DNA of 64,000 bases, taken from assembly GCA_947496705.1 (NCBI GenBank), contig CANMDW010000012.1:1-64000 (forward strand), read 5' to 3'. Of the stretch, positions 17,089-25,700 are shown one piece after another. The notes beneath the pieces are model-generated. The model did not search any database and was not told the DNA's origin. It was given only the letters and a program-made list of their open reading frames with translations. Made by a program: the position numbers and the translations under genes. Source of the stretch: an uncultured Aquimarina sp. (lineage in GTDB: Bacteria > Bacteroidota > Bacteroidia > Flavobacteriales > Flavobacteriaceae). Positions within the stretch are counted from its first letter, which is position 1, and each line of letters starts with the position of its first letter.

Positions 17089-18603
17089 CTAAAAGTTCAT
17101 CGCTGCCGTAAATGTTAGGTGGTCCCGATAGTCATCTACAAAAGCAAAATTACTAAAACCTGATCCCGGATAAAATTCTTCTATACGCTGTTGCTCTGAA
17201 TAATCATAGGCAACATCAAATTTAAATTTTCCAAAATTATAGCCCGCTCCAACAGAAAATCCTGTTTTGTCGCCAAGAAACAGCTCATTTTTATACGGAC
17301 TTTCTTCAAAACTATATCCTGCTCTATAGCTCCAGTTGCCGTTTCTCCATTCGGTGCCAATTCTGATGGTGGAAGATCCCTGTAATCTGCTATCTATTTC
17401 TCTGTTTATATCTGAAAAATTTTCACCTTCGTCAGAACTAAGTTCGGTGGTGGTATAGTCTTTATATGAATAATCAATGCTAATCAAACCATATTGCTCA
17501 AAAAGGATGGCAATACTTCCTGTAACTCTTGCAGGAGTGCGCAGTTGATATTCGGGAAAAATATTGACTACATCCGGATCAACGATTGCTACTCCATCAA
17601 GATCACTAAACGTTTCAAGCCGCTGTGTGGTTTCTTCTTCAATAAAATACCAGGTTGGGGTTTCAAAAGAAGCTCCCAGGCGAATCATTTTCGATATTTT
17701 GGCAATTCCTCCTATTTGTGCAGAAAACCCTGTGCCGATAGTAGATAGTCTGTTGGTAAATAGTACTTCATTTATAGTGCTTCCCGAATTGTTATTTCCT
17801 TCAAAAAACTCGGTGATCCTGTCATAATTAATAAAATGCGAATTAAGGTTAAAACCAATATAATAATCCTGATTTATTTGTGCGCCTCCATTAAGTGTGA
17901 ACTTACCATTGATACCAGTGCTTTCATAAATATATTCCTGATCAAAAACACCAGAATTAATATTAGAAAAATAAGAGGTATTATCGGGGTTGTCTGGATC
18001 TGTGGCTTCAATTACAAAAGCATTATATCCTAAGAACGCTTGCTGCACTGCATATCCTTCTGTTTCTCCCAAAAAGGAATACAAACCGTCTACACTTTCT
18101 CCTGTTCTTAAAGCAATTACATTGAGAGGAATTCCTTGAGCTTCAGAAAGAAAAAAACGATCTATAGAATTCGAACTGCGTCCCGATACAAATAATTCAT
18201 TGGCATTATCAGATGTTTGATCATAGGTAAGACCCAATGATAATCTATTAATTCCTGAGGAATCACTATTATAATTATCATAAACAAACACAGCACCCAA
18301 TTGGTTAAAATTGAGATTGGTAGCACTAGTATTGCTAAATCTGTTAAAGTATTCAGCATCATTTTCTATCCTGCTGCTGGAAATAGTCATCGACCCATGC
18401 GAGTTTAGAAAGATGGCAGATCCGGCAGGGTTGATTTGTAAAGCAGATAGATCACCTCCCAACGCACCAAAAGCCCCACTCATTGCTCTATAACGGGCAG
18501 TACCCAGAATATCTTGCTGCGAATACCGCAATGCATCGGTTATATCTTGAGCATTCAAAAAAGACATAGATAATGCACCTATATATAAAAATAGTTTTTT
18601 CAT
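17089..18603 (-). CDS. OmpP1/FadL/TodX-type outer-membrane transporter
   Basis: The 504-residue protein has a signal peptide (MKKLFLYIGALSMSFLNAQ) and the FadL-family N-terminus, with the plug segment ARYRAMSGAFGALGGDLSALQINPAGSA, shown here as its key residues G-A-L-G-G-D and N-P-A-G. The rest alternates short polar loops with amphipathic strands and ends in an aromatic residue (LTFTAAMNF), the beta-barrel end signal. The family lets hydrophobic molecules such as fatty acids or aromatics cross the outer membrane. Bacteroidota members are often annotated as hemin receptors without proof. The substrate cannot be told from sequence. It is the only gene of its transcript that I can see. Confidence 0.87.
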   Translation of the reverse strand: MKKLFLYIGALSMSFLNAQDITDALRYSQQDILGTARYRAMSGAFGALGGDLSALQINPAGSAIFLNSHGSMTISSSRIENDAEYFNRFSNTSATNLNFNQLGAVFVYDNYNSDSSGINRLSLGLTYDQTSDNANELFVSGRSSNSIDRFFLSEAQGIPLNVIALRTGESVDGLYSFLGETEGYAVQQAFLGYNAFVIEATDPDNPDNTSYFSNINSGVFDQEYIYESTGINGKFTLNGGAQINQDYYIGFNLNSHFINYDRITEFFEGNNNSGSTINEVLFTNRLSTIGTGFSAQIGGIAKISKMIRLGASFETPTWYFIEEETTQRLETFSDLDGVAIVDPDVVNIFPEYQLRTPARVTGSIAILFEQYGLISIDYSYKDYTTTELSSDEGENFSDINREIDSRLQGSSTIRIGTEWRNGNWSYRAGYSFEESPYKNELFLGDKTGFSVGAGYNFGKFKFDVAYDYSEQQRIEEFYPGSGFSNFAFVDDYRDHLTFTAAMNF

Positions 18604-18716
18604 ATCTGTTTTCTAAAGTTTCTTGGATTACAGAATATCCTAAAAATAGTAAGTCATAAGGGAAAATTATCTGACAATGGTCAGGTTTATCCTACTTTAT
18701 GCAAATTTTGACATTT

Positions 18717-19796
18717 TTAATTTCTTCCCCGGCTTCTGCTTCTGCTGCCTCCACTGCGACTGCCGCTACTTCTTGATCTACTTCCTCCAGAGCGATAACC
18801 ACTGCTTCGGGAAGATGAGCTCCCCCGAGAATATCCAGAACTTCTGCTTCTTGAAGAGCTAGAAGGTGAATATCCCCTGTTTCTGCTCGAAGAGTTACTT
18901 CTTGATCGTACACTAGGCCCTGAGTATCTGGAGTTACCATTATTTACAGAAGATCTCGAACGAGAATTATAGTTGTTATTGTAACCAGAAGACCTGGTTC
19001 TGCTTCTCGAATCTGCAGATACTCTTCTTTGGTTTGTATATCCTTGTCTGCTTCTACTATAGGCAGAAGAATTCCTTGATCTTGTACTATATTTTGAATT
19101 GTTATAAGATCTGCGGCTACGTGAGGCATAGGCGTTTGAGTTTCTGCTTCCTGTATTGTAGGCATATCGGTGTCCTCTTCCATAATATCCGCGATGATAT
19201 CCTCGGTGGTAACCTCTGAAATTCCCTCCATACCATGGGCCTCCCCAACCCCAGCCTATATTCCATCCCCATCCTGGGCCATACCAATTGTTCCAACCCC
19301 ATCCTAATCCCCATCCTGGGCCATACCAATTGTTCCATCCCCATCCTGCATTCCATCCCCATCCTGCATTCCATCCTAATCCCCATCCTGGTCCATACCA
19401 ACCTCCCCAGCCGGTATTATAAAGATTTACGTTTACTTCGGTTGGGTTGCTTCCCCAAGACGGTTGTCCAACCTCATAATTGAGAGCGGTAGCTGTAGTA
19501 TCTGCGACATCATATCCTTCACTCGAATAAGAGTCGACATCAGTAAAAACCTCACTGCTCTCGATCACATTATCGATCTGCGCAGATTTTTCTGAAAAAT
19601 AACTAGAATAATAATTCGATTTTTCATCGGGATTACTTGGTCTGGCTTCAACATTTCTTTGGCTTCCTGCTTGGCTATATACACCATCATTGTAGGGTAC
19701 ATATTCATAAGAACCGCAAGACGTCAACATAATTAAGGCAGCCAAGAGGAAAACTCCAATGGCGCCATTTGTCTGAAAATAATTTTTAAGTCGCAT
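18717..19796 (-). CDS. Low-complexity lipoprotein: Gly/Trp/Asn repeats then Arg/Ser-rich tail
   Basis: The 359-residue product has a lipobox (LTSC, Cys27), so it is a lipoprotein. Residues about 28-120 are ordinary. About 125-195 are built from tandem WGWNNWYGPGWGLG units whose DNA is also repetitive (plus strand 19234-19420). From about 200 to the end the chain is Arg/Ser/Tyr/Gly-rich (SRSRSSGYSRG type) and strongly basic. Such sequence is intrinsically disordered and may contact polysaccharide or nucleic acid at the envelope, which is inference. It is transcribed away from proS, whose promoter lies in the 99-bp spacer. The several other-frame ORFs in this region are by-products of the repeats. 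Confidence 0.75.
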   Translation of the reverse strand: MRLKNYFQTNGAIGVFLLAALIMLTSCGSYEYVPYNDGVYSQAGSQRNVEARPSNPDEKSNYYSSYFSEKSAQIDNVIESSEVFTDVDSYSSEGYDVADTTATALNYEVGQPSWGSNPTEVNVNLYNTGWGGWYGPGWGLGWNAGWGWNAGWGWNNWYGPGWGLGWGWNNWYGPGWGWNIGWGWGGPWYGGNFRGYHRGYHRGYYGRGHRYAYNTGSRNSNAYASRSRRSYNNSKYSTRSRNSSAYSRSRQGYTNQRRVSADSRSRTRSSGYNNNYNSRSRSSVNNGNSRYSGPSVRSRSNSSSRNRGYSPSSSSRSRSSGYSRGSSSSRSSGYRSGGSRSRSSGSRSGGSRSRSRGRN

Positions 19797-19813
19797 ATCT
19801 TCTTATTTTATTG

Positions 19814-19841
19814 TTGAACATTACAAATTTAGTTAGTTTTG
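19814..19841 (+). promoter_or_regulatory. proS promoter
   Basis: TTG at 19814-19816 and TAGTTTTG at 19834-19841, separated by 17 bp, match the Bacteroidota -33 TTG / -7 TAnnTTTG promoter. The proS ATG is 55 bp downstream. Confidence 0.65.
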
Positions 19842-19895
19842 CGCTAAATAAATTATATTTAACAAAGCCACAACATTTGTGCCAAATAGCATTTT

Positions 19896-21374
19896 ATGAG
19901 CAAGAATTTAACAAAACGCAGTGAGGATTATTCAAAATGGTATAATGAATTGGTTGTTAAGGCCGATCTTGCCGAAAATTCGGCAGTAAGAGGTTGTATG
20001 GTAATTAAACCATACGGATATGCTATTTGGGAGAAAATGCAGGCTGAATTAGACAGAAAGTTCAAAGAAACGGGGCATCAAAATGCATATTTTCCATTGT
20101 TTGTACCAAAAAGTTTATTTGAAGCTGAAGAAAAAAATGCAGAAGGTTTTGCCAAAGAATGTGCTGTGGTTACTCATTATAGATTAAAGACAGATCCAGA
20201 GGATGCTTCAAAACTGGTGGTAGATCCCAATGCCCGGCTGGAAGAAGAATTGATTGTACGTCCTACTTCCGAGGCAATTATCTGGAATACCTATAGAGGA
20301 TGGATTCAATCGTATAGAGATTTGCCGATTTTGGTAAATCAATGGGCCAATGTGGTTCGGTGGGAAATGAGAACGCGCCTTTTTCTTCGTACGGCAGAGT
20401 TTTTATGGCAAGAGGGGCATACAGCTCATGAGACCAAAGAAGAAGCGATTGCCGAAACAGAACAAATGAATAATGTGTATGCAGATTTTGCAGAAAATTT
20501 TATGGCGATCCCTGTTATAAAGGGAAGAAAAACAGAGAGTGAGCGTTTTGCCGGGGCAGAAGACACCTATTGTATCGAAGCATTAATGCAGGATGGTAAA
20601 GCGCTACAGGCAGGTACTTCTCATTTTTTGGGACAGAATTTTGCAAAAGCCTTTGATGTTAAATTTACTTCTAAAGAAGGGAAACTAGATTATGTATGGG
20701 CAACCTCTTGGGGTGTTTCTACCAGATTGATGGGGGCATTGATTATGACCCATAGTGATGACAATGGTTTGGTATTGCCTCCTAATTTGGCCCCAATACA
20801 GGTGGTTATCGTTCCTATTTATAAAGGTCAGGATCAATTAGAACAAATTTCTGTGGTGGCAAATGAATTGGTTGACGATTTAAGACAGAAAGGGATTTCG
20901 GTTAGATTTGATGATCGCGATACCTTTAGGCCCGGGGCAAAATTTGCACAATATGAGCTGCAGGGAGTTCCTTTAAGAATTGCAATTGGTCCGAAGGATC
21001 TGGAAAAAGGAACAGTAGAACTTGCTCGACGTGATACTTTAACGAAGCAGTTTGTTGCCAAAGATGAGGCAATTGATACTATAGCATCTTTGCTCAAAGA
21101 AATTCAGGAAAGTTTGCATCAAAAAGCAACGCAATTTAGAGATGATCATATAACTGAAGTGAATACTTTTGACGAATTCAAAGAAGTTTTAGAAAGTAAA
21201 GGAGGGTTTATCTCGGCACATTGGGATGGAACCGAAGAAACAGAACAAAAAATAAAAGAACTTACCAAAGCAACGATACGATGTATTCCTTTTGATGCAA
21301 AAGAAGAGGATGGGAAGTGTATGTATAGTGGCAAACCATCCAAAGTTAGGGTATTATTTGCAAAGGCTTATTAG
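19896..21374 (+). CDS. proS: Prolyl-tRNA synthetase (eukaryote/archaea-like type)
   Basis: The 492-residue class II synthetase charges tRNA-Pro. Length and ending (KVRVLFAKAY) are those of the short archaeal/eukaryote-like ProRS without the internal editing insertion. Motif 2 is seen around NVVRWEMRTRLFLRTAEFLWQEGH (key residues R-W-E and R-T-x-E-F-W-Q-E-G-H) and motif 3 near SWGVSTRLMGALIMTHSDD. The anticodon-binding domain (about 290-390) and the C-terminal zinc-domain-like part with a single visible Cys cluster (CIPFDAKEEDGKCMYSGK) follow. It has its own promoter at 19814-19841. Two tRNA-Glu genes and rpsT lie downstream. Confidence 0.97.
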   Translation: MSKNLTKRSEDYSKWYNELVVKADLAENSAVRGCMVIKPYGYAIWEKMQAELDRKFKETGHQNAYFPLFVPKSLFEAEEKNAEGFAKECAVVTHYRLKTDPEDASKLVVDPNARLEEELIVRPTSEAIIWNTYRGWIQSYRDLPILVNQWANVVRWEMRTRLFLRTAEFLWQEGHTAHETKEEAIAETEQMNNVYADFAENFMAIPVIKGRKTESERFAGAEDTYCIEALMQDGKALQAGTSHFLGQNFAKAFDVKFTSKEGKLDYVWATSWGVSTRLMGALIMTHSDDNGLVLPPNLAPIQVVIVPIYKGQDQLEQISVVANELVDDLRQKGISVRFDDRDTFRPGAKFAQYELQGVPLRIAIGPKDLEKGTVELARRDTLTKQFVAKDEAIDTIASLLKEIQESLHQKATQFRDDHITEVNTFDEFKEVLESKGGFISAHWDGTEETEQKIKELTKATIRCIPFDAKEEDGKCMYSGKPSKVRVLFAKAY

Positions 21375-21400
21375 GGTAGTGTAAAAAAATAAAATATCAC

Positions 21401-21430
21401 TTGCTCCATTAAAAAATAGTTGTATTTTTG
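21401..21430 (+). promoter_or_regulatory. tRNA-Glu promoter
   Basis: TTG at 21401-21403 and TATTTTTG at 21423-21430, 19 bp apart, form a good Bacteroidota promoter 21 bp before the first tRNA. It probably drives both tRNA-Glu genes and perhaps rpsT. Confidence 0.6.
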
Positions 21431-21451
21431 CATCCGCAATTAGACAAACAC

Positions 21452-21523
21452 GGCCCGTTCGTCTATCGGCTAGGACGCCAGGTTTTCATCCTGGTAAGAG
21501 GGGTTCGATTCCCCTACGGGCTA
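21452..21523 (+). tRNA. tRNA-Glu (TTC), copy 1
   Basis: The 72 bases fold as a tRNA: acceptor GGCCCGT with ACGGGCT (a G-U first pair) and discriminator A; anticodon stem CCAGG/CCTGG around the loop TTTTCAT, giving anticodon TTC at 21485-21487; T-arm GGGG-TTCGATT-CCCC. CCA is not encoded (the next bases are CAA). It is identical to copy 2. Confidence 0.97.
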
Positions 21524-21589
21524 CAATATTGAAATTAATTGCAGATGTATGATGAAAATCATAAATTTGCAATCCTTGAAAGGGTAAAT

Positions 21590-21661
21590 GGCCCGTTCGT
21601 CTATCGGCTAGGACGCCAGGTTTTCATCCTGGTAAGAGGGGTTCGATTCCCCTACGGGCTA
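21590..21661 (+). tRNA. tRNA-Glu (TTC), copy 2
   Basis: This is identical over 72 bases to copy 1, 66 bp downstream of it, with the anticodon at 21623-21625. Here CCA follows the discriminator base directly (21662-21664), either encoded or by chance. rpsT starts 35 bp after it and may be co-transcribed. Confidence 0.97.
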
Positions 21662-21696
21662 CCAATTTTATAGTAAGAAATTTAATCAGAATAGAG

Positions 21697-21945
21697 ATGG
21701 CAAATCATAAGTCGGCATTAAAAAGAATTAGAAGCAGTGAGACAAAGCGTCTTAGAAACAGATATCAGCATAAAACTACACGTAATGCTATTAAAAAATT
21801 GCGTGAAGCTGATAAGAAAGAAGCAGAGATTTTGTTTCCTACAGTTGTTTCTATGCTTGACAAGTTAGCTAAAAATAATGTTATTCATAAGAATAAAGCG
21901 GCTAACCTTAAGTCTCAATTAGCGAAGCACGTAGCGGCACTTTAA
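21697..21945 (+). CDS. rpsT: 30S ribosomal protein S20
   Basis: The 82-residue basic protein binds 16S rRNA at the bottom of the 30S body. The typical start MANHKSALKRIRSSETKRLRN, given here through its key MANHKSALKR, and the helical Lys/Arg/Ala-rich rest match S20. It follows the tRNA-Glu pair by 35 bp with no promoter of its own seen and ends in a clear terminator (21969-22003). Confidence 0.97.
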   Translation: MANHKSALKRIRSSETKRLRNRYQHKTTRNAIKKLREADKKEAEILFPTVVSMLDKLAKNNVIHKNKAANLKSQLAKHVAAL

Positions 21946-21968
21946 TAGGTAGTTGCTTTTATGATATA

Positions 21969-22003
21969 TAAGCTTTTCCATTATATGGAGAAGCTTTTTT
22001 ATT
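21969..22003 (+). terminator. Rho-independent terminator of rpsT
   Basis: AAGCTTTTCCA and TGGAGAAGCTT (one mismatch) pair around TTATA and are followed by a run of T. It lies 24 bp after the rpsT stop. Confidence 0.8.
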
Positions 22004-22023
22004 TTCATAACTGAATCCTTTTA

Positions 22024-22247
22024 AACCGCATTATGCAATAGAAAATCCCCGCTTGCGGAACGGGCTAGGTATTACGTACTGAAACTACTTCGAAACCTGT
22101 CTGCTACCAGGCAAGGTAAAGCGTTTCACTCTGTTTTTGAATATAACCGTAGCGATGCTACGCTGATTTCCATAAAACATTCAAAAACATTTTATTTTAT
22201 TGCATTTTCAGCACCTATAACGAAGTTCTAATGCATAATGCGGTTTA
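22024..22247. mobile_element. 224-bp MITE-like palindromic element
   Basis: The ends are perfect 16-bp inverted repeats: TAAACCGCATTATGCA at 22024-22039 and its complement at 22232-22247. The interior has no ORF but includes the small hairpin CGTAGC-GAT-GCTACG. The outer TA dinucleotides would fit TA-target insertion (Tc1/mariner/IS630 style), but TA is itself palindromic, so this is weak. It fills most of the 402-bp gap between rpsT and the glycosyltransferase gene; the remainder (22248-22347) is AT-rich with no feature. Confidence 0.55.
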
Positions 22248-22347
22248 TCACAAAATGAGTGAATTAATAAGGTGCGTTTTAATCTCTTTGGGAGGCTTGC
22301 CTCGTGTTTATCCTTTTTGGAATTTGGTTATTGAAATTTGATATTTT

Positions 22348-23589
22348 TTAATTGATCTTATTTTTTTCTTCAATCCAACGAGCCATAAATTCTGTACTTC
22401 GCAAAGTGTGATATTGTAACATAGTACCTATAAAATTTTTGTTTCGGTGTTCTTTTAGATTAGATTGTAATACATCGATCTTATCAATAAGAGTAGCAGA
22501 GAATTTTTTCTTTTGAAAACGAGTATTTATAATTTCTATTCCGTTTTGCTGGCATTGTTGCCAGATGTCTTTGCTGGTGTATAGTTTTACTGCAGCTTTT
22601 GCAAATATTGAAGGATCATTTGTTACAAACCCATTCCAATCAGATTCCTCGTCAAGCATTCCCTCGGTTCCAATTCTAGTGGTGACACTTGGGGTGCCAT
22701 ATAGCATAGCTTCTGCCAGTTTACCCTTGATTCCTGCACCAAACTGTAACGGGGCGAGACAAACACGTGCTTTTTTTATTACTTTTTCGGCGCTTTCTGC
22801 CCACCCTTTGATATGAAACCCTTCTTTTGGATTATGTAGCCGGGTAGCTTTAGGAGGAGGATATGCGCCATAGATATGTAATTCTGTTTCGGGAAGCTCT
22901 TTTCTGATTTGAGGCCAAAGTATCTCCTTAAGGTATACTACACTATTCCAATTGGGCTCATGACGAAAATTTCCTATAGTAATAAAATGTTTTCTTTCTT
23001 CATAATCAGGCCAACCTTGCTTTGTTTCTTCAGTGATAGGATCCAGCAAAAATGGTATATAAAACAGAATACCTTTTTCAATTTTGAAAGTGTTCTTTAA
23101 TAGGTGCATTTCAAAATCAGAAATGATGAAGGAAATATCACACCTGTAAATACTGGCAATTTCTCTTTTGGTAATGTCACTGGCTAAAAGATCAGAAATC
23201 TCAAATTCTTTTTCTTTTTCAAAAGCGTCTTGTCGTGTTTTGCGCAAGCAATGCAGATCTTCGGTATTTAAGATTCTTAGCGCATCGGGGCAGTATTTGG
23301 CAATCCGCCATCCAAATTGCTCCTCTATCATAAAACGATCAAACATCACAATATCTGGTTGTAGTTGTTTGATAAAATGATCAAAACCAGGGTTATTGAT
23401 CTCTATGCTGGTTTTTGAGACACCAAGGTTTTTAAGGTCGGTCATACGGTCTGTTTCTGCTGCCGGGCTGGCAAAAGTGATTTTCCACTTTTGGGACAAG
23501 AACAATGCGATAAGCTGTAGCATTCTACTTCCGGCTGCAGAAGAATTGGGTTCTGGCCAAACAAAACCTATAATAAGGATATGCTTCAT
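22348..23589 (-). CDS. Glycosyltransferase, family 4-like (GT-B)
   Basis: The 413-residue GT-B enzyme has an N-terminal domain starting MKHILIIGFVWPEPNSSAAGSRM, summarised by its ILIIGFVWPE strand and the SSAAG loop. The C-terminal nucleotide-sugar domain carries FITIGNFRHEPNW, then APLQFGAGIKGKLAEAM and YGTPSVTTRIGTEGM, where the E-x7-E type sugar-nucleotide site normally sits. It transfers a sugar from a nucleotide donor to an unknown acceptor, perhaps an envelope polysaccharide. No other polysaccharide genes adjoin it, so it is an orphan. It has no signal peptide and acts in the cytoplasm. Confidence 0.85.
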   Translation of the reverse strand: MKHILIIGFVWPEPNSSAAGSRMLQLIALFLSQKWKITFASPAAETDRMTDLKNLGVSKTSIEINNPGFDHFIKQLQPDIVMFDRFMIEEQFGWRIAKYCPDALRILNTEDLHCLRKTRQDAFEKEKEFEISDLLASDITKREIASIYRCDISFIISDFEMHLLKNTFKIEKGILFYIPFLLDPITEETKQGWPDYEERKHFITIGNFRHEPNWNSVVYLKEILWPQIRKELPETELHIYGAYPPPKATRLHNPKEGFHIKGWAESAEKVIKKARVCLAPLQFGAGIKGKLAEAMLYGTPSVTTRIGTEGMLDEESDWNGFVTNDPSIFAKAAVKLYTSKDIWQQCQQNGIEIINTRFQKKKFSATLIDKIDVLQSNLKEHRNKNFIGTMLQYHTLRSTEFMARWIEEKNKIN

Positions 23590-23631
23590 TTTTTATCGTT
23601 ATTTTATAATCGAACACAAGATGAGTTCATC

Positions 23632-23657
23632 AAAAAAGCCCCAGTAAAACTGAGGCT
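23632..23657 (-). terminator. Terminator of the Nif3 / coiled-coil operon
   Basis: Read leftward, AGCCTCAG pairs with CTGGGGCT (G-U pairs allowed) around TTTTA and is followed by TTTTTT. It lies about 50 bp after the stop of the 23704-24480 gene. Confidence 0.7.
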
Positions 23658-23703
23658 ATATATGATAATAAGCTATACTTTTACTATGAACTTAAGATGA
23701 GTT

Positions 23704-24480
23704 CTATAATTTAGCAAAGAGCGCTTCCATTTTTTCTCTTTCTTCTTTAGCTAGTTGCTCATCCACCAAAATTCTACCACTGTGCTCATCGGTAATAATT
23801 TTTTTACGCGAAGCAATTTCCATCTGCACTTGCGGCGGAATGGTAAAGAATGATCCGCCAGAAGCTCCGCGCTCTATGGCTACAACTGCTAATCCGTTTT
23901 TTACATTTTTTCGAATTCTCTTATAAGCAGATACCAGTCGTTCTTCTATTTGATTCTGACAGTCTTCAGATTTTGAGATCAATGCCTGTTCTTCTTTTTC
24001 GGTTTCGGCCAGAATAGCATCCAATTCTCCTTTTTTGTGAGACAGATGTTCGTTGCGTTCTGCTAGTTTTTCTTTAGTTTGAGTTATAATTTCATTTTTC
24101 TGAATGATCTGCGCTTTATGTTCTTTAATGTGTTTTTCAGCCAGTTGAATTTCTAATTCCTGAAATTCTACTTCCTTACTTAAAGAGTTATACTCGCGAT
24201 TGTTGCGAACATTTTTTTGTTGTTCTCCGTATTTTTTGATTAGTACTTTAGCTTCTTCAATAAGATTTTTCTTATTCTTGATACCGTCATCTATGGCTTC
24301 AAGGTCAGTATTTAGTTTGTCTAATCTTTTGTTTAATCCGGCTACTTCATCTTCAAGATCTTCAACCTCTAAAGGTAATTCTCCGCGTACGTTTCTGATC
24401 TCATCAACTCTAGAGTCAATTAATTGCAAGTCGTATAATGCTCTTAATTTTTGCTCAACAGTAACTTCTTTCTTTGCCAT
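23704..24480 (-). CDS. Coiled-coil protein of the C4 zinc-ribbon family with all four cysteines replaced
   Basis: The 258-residue protein is a long coiled coil over residues about 25-180, followed by the family's C-terminal ribbon. In relatives (zf-RING_7, HP0958-like) the ribbon reads CGGC...CxxCGRI. Here the same positions read SGGS (RGASGGSFFTIPP) and DEHSGRI, so all four metal ligands are gone while the surrounding fold residues are kept. Zinc binding is therefore unlikely. HP0958-type proteins act in RNA/protein quality control or flagellar regulation; in gliding Bacteroidota the role is unknown. It starts 3 bp after the Nif3 stop and ends before a good terminator, so the two form an operon. 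Confidence 0.85.
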   Translation of the reverse strand: MAKKEVTVEQKLRALYDLQLIDSRVDEIRNVRGELPLEVEDLEDEVAGLNKRLDKLNTDLEAIDDGIKNKKNLIEEAKVLIKKYGEQQKNVRNNREYNSLSKEVEFQELEIQLAEKHIKEHKAQIIQKNEIITQTKEKLAERNEHLSHKKGELDAILAETEKEEQALISKSEDCQNQIEERLVSAYKRIRKNVKNGLAVVAIERGASGGSFFTIPPQVQMEIASRKKIITDEHSGRILVDEQLAKEEREKMEALFAKL

Positions 24481-24483
24481 ATT

Positions 24484-25599
24484 TTATATATATTGAATAG
24501 GATTGGTGTTTTTATCCGATAAAATGATCCTGCCTACCGGCAAGGAAGGTGCAAAATTACTGATTTTTTTTCTAAGATACCCAACAATTAGATTTTTTGT
24601 GTATTGCTCACTTTCATAGTGTCCAATATCTGCCAGGATTAGTTTTTCTTCGGCTTCATAGAACTGATGATATTTGAGATCTGCGGTGATAAAAATATCT
24701 GCTTCTGCACGTTGGGCATTTTTAATGGCAAAACTTCCACTACCGCCCAATACAGCCACTTTTTTAACAGGTTTTCCTAGTAATGCAGAATGTCTTACAC
24801 ATCCCGTTTTGAACACTTCTTTAATATGTTTCAAAAAGGTTAACTCATCTACAGGCTCTGGTAATTCGCCGATCATTCCCATTCCTATATGTTGATGTTG
24901 GTTTTCTAAAGTAGTAATTTCATAAGCTACTTCTTCATAAGAATGATTTTTAAAAAGTGCTTTTAGAATGTTACTTTCGTTATGTTTTGGATAGGTGATT
25001 TGAATTTGAGTTTCTTTTTCATAATGCGTTTTCCCGACTTCGCCTATAGAAGGATTTGCATATTCTGAAGCTCTGAAAGTGCCGGTTCCTTCTGAAGAAA
25101 AACTACAATTATCGTAGTTTCCGATAATTCCTGCACCGGCTTCAAAAAGTTTGGACCGTAACATTTCGGCTTCAGCTATTGGAGCATACGTGATTAGTTT
25201 TTTTATGTTTCCGCTTTGCGGAATTAAAATTCTACGATTGATCAGGCCTAATTGTTGACACATCATATCATTTACTCCATGCAGGGCATTATCCAGAGCG
25301 GTATGAATGGCAAAAATGGCAATATCGTGTTTAATGGCTTTTATCACTACCCGCTCGACATAATTACTGCCATTAAACTTTTTGATTCCTTTAAAGACAA
25401 TAGGGTGAAAGCTTACGATAAGATTACAATTGTTCTCGATAGCTTCGTCTACAATATTTTCGAGAGTGTCCAGGGTCACAAGAATACCTGTTATAGTAGT
25501 GTTTTGATTGCCAACCAATAAACCAACATTATCAAAATCTTCTGCATAAGTAGTTGGAGCTAAAGCTTCAAGGTGTTGTATTACCTCTTTAATTTGCAT
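24484..25599 (-). CDS. Nif3-like dinuclear metal-centre protein (long form)
   Basis: The 371-residue protein has the Nif3/YbgI N-terminal half (LEALAPTTYAEDFDNVGLLVG, key residues E-D-F-D-N-V-G-L), metal-site regions VSFHPIVFKG and AIFAIHTALDN, and the C-terminal ligand region ILADIGHYESEQY. Between them (about 125-235) is the PII-like insertion typical of long forms. Members are hexameric and bind two metals. Annotation as GTP cyclohydrolase I type 2 exists but the activity is not general. It is co-transcribed with the coiled-coil gene after 3 bp; this pairing is common in Bacteroidota. It is divergent from lpxK across 101 bp. Confidence 0.9.
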   Translation of the reverse strand: MQIKEVIQHLEALAPTTYAEDFDNVGLLVGNQNTTITGILVTLDTLENIVDEAIENNCNLIVSFHPIVFKGIKKFNGSNYVERVVIKAIKHDIAIFAIHTALDNALHGVNDMMCQQLGLINRRILIPQSGNIKKLITYAPIAEAEMLRSKLFEAGAGIIGNYDNCSFSSEGTGTFRASEYANPSIGEVGKTHYEKETQIQITYPKHNESNILKALFKNHSYEEVAYEITTLENQHQHIGMGMIGELPEPVDELTFLKHIKEVFKTGCVRHSALLGKPVKKVAVLGGSGSFAIKNAQRAEADIFITADLKYHQFYEAEEKLILADIGHYESEQYTKNLIVGYLRKKISNFAPSLPVGRIILSDKNTNPIQYI

Positions 25600-25667
25600 T
25601 GTGATAGGTTTTTTTAGTTAAAAATGAATGTAAAAAAACTTTTGTCAATAATCAAAGTTTCGTTTTA

Positions 25668-25675
25668 TACTTTTG
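25668..25675 (+). promoter_or_regulatory. lpxK promoter -7 box
   Basis: TACTTTTG fits TAnnTTTG. A TTG lies 23 bp upstream (25642-25644), slightly far for a -33 element. The lpxK start is 25 bp downstream. Confidence 0.45.
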
Positions 25676-25700
25676 TGAACAAGAAATATATGCTAAAAAA

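Noticed and set aside
18692..19483. Several ORFs of 61-95 residues in other frames of the Gly/Trp and Arg/Ser gene
   Set aside because: They are low-complexity translations of the tandem repeats; the 359-residue lipoprotein frame has a signal, lipobox and continuous organisation.
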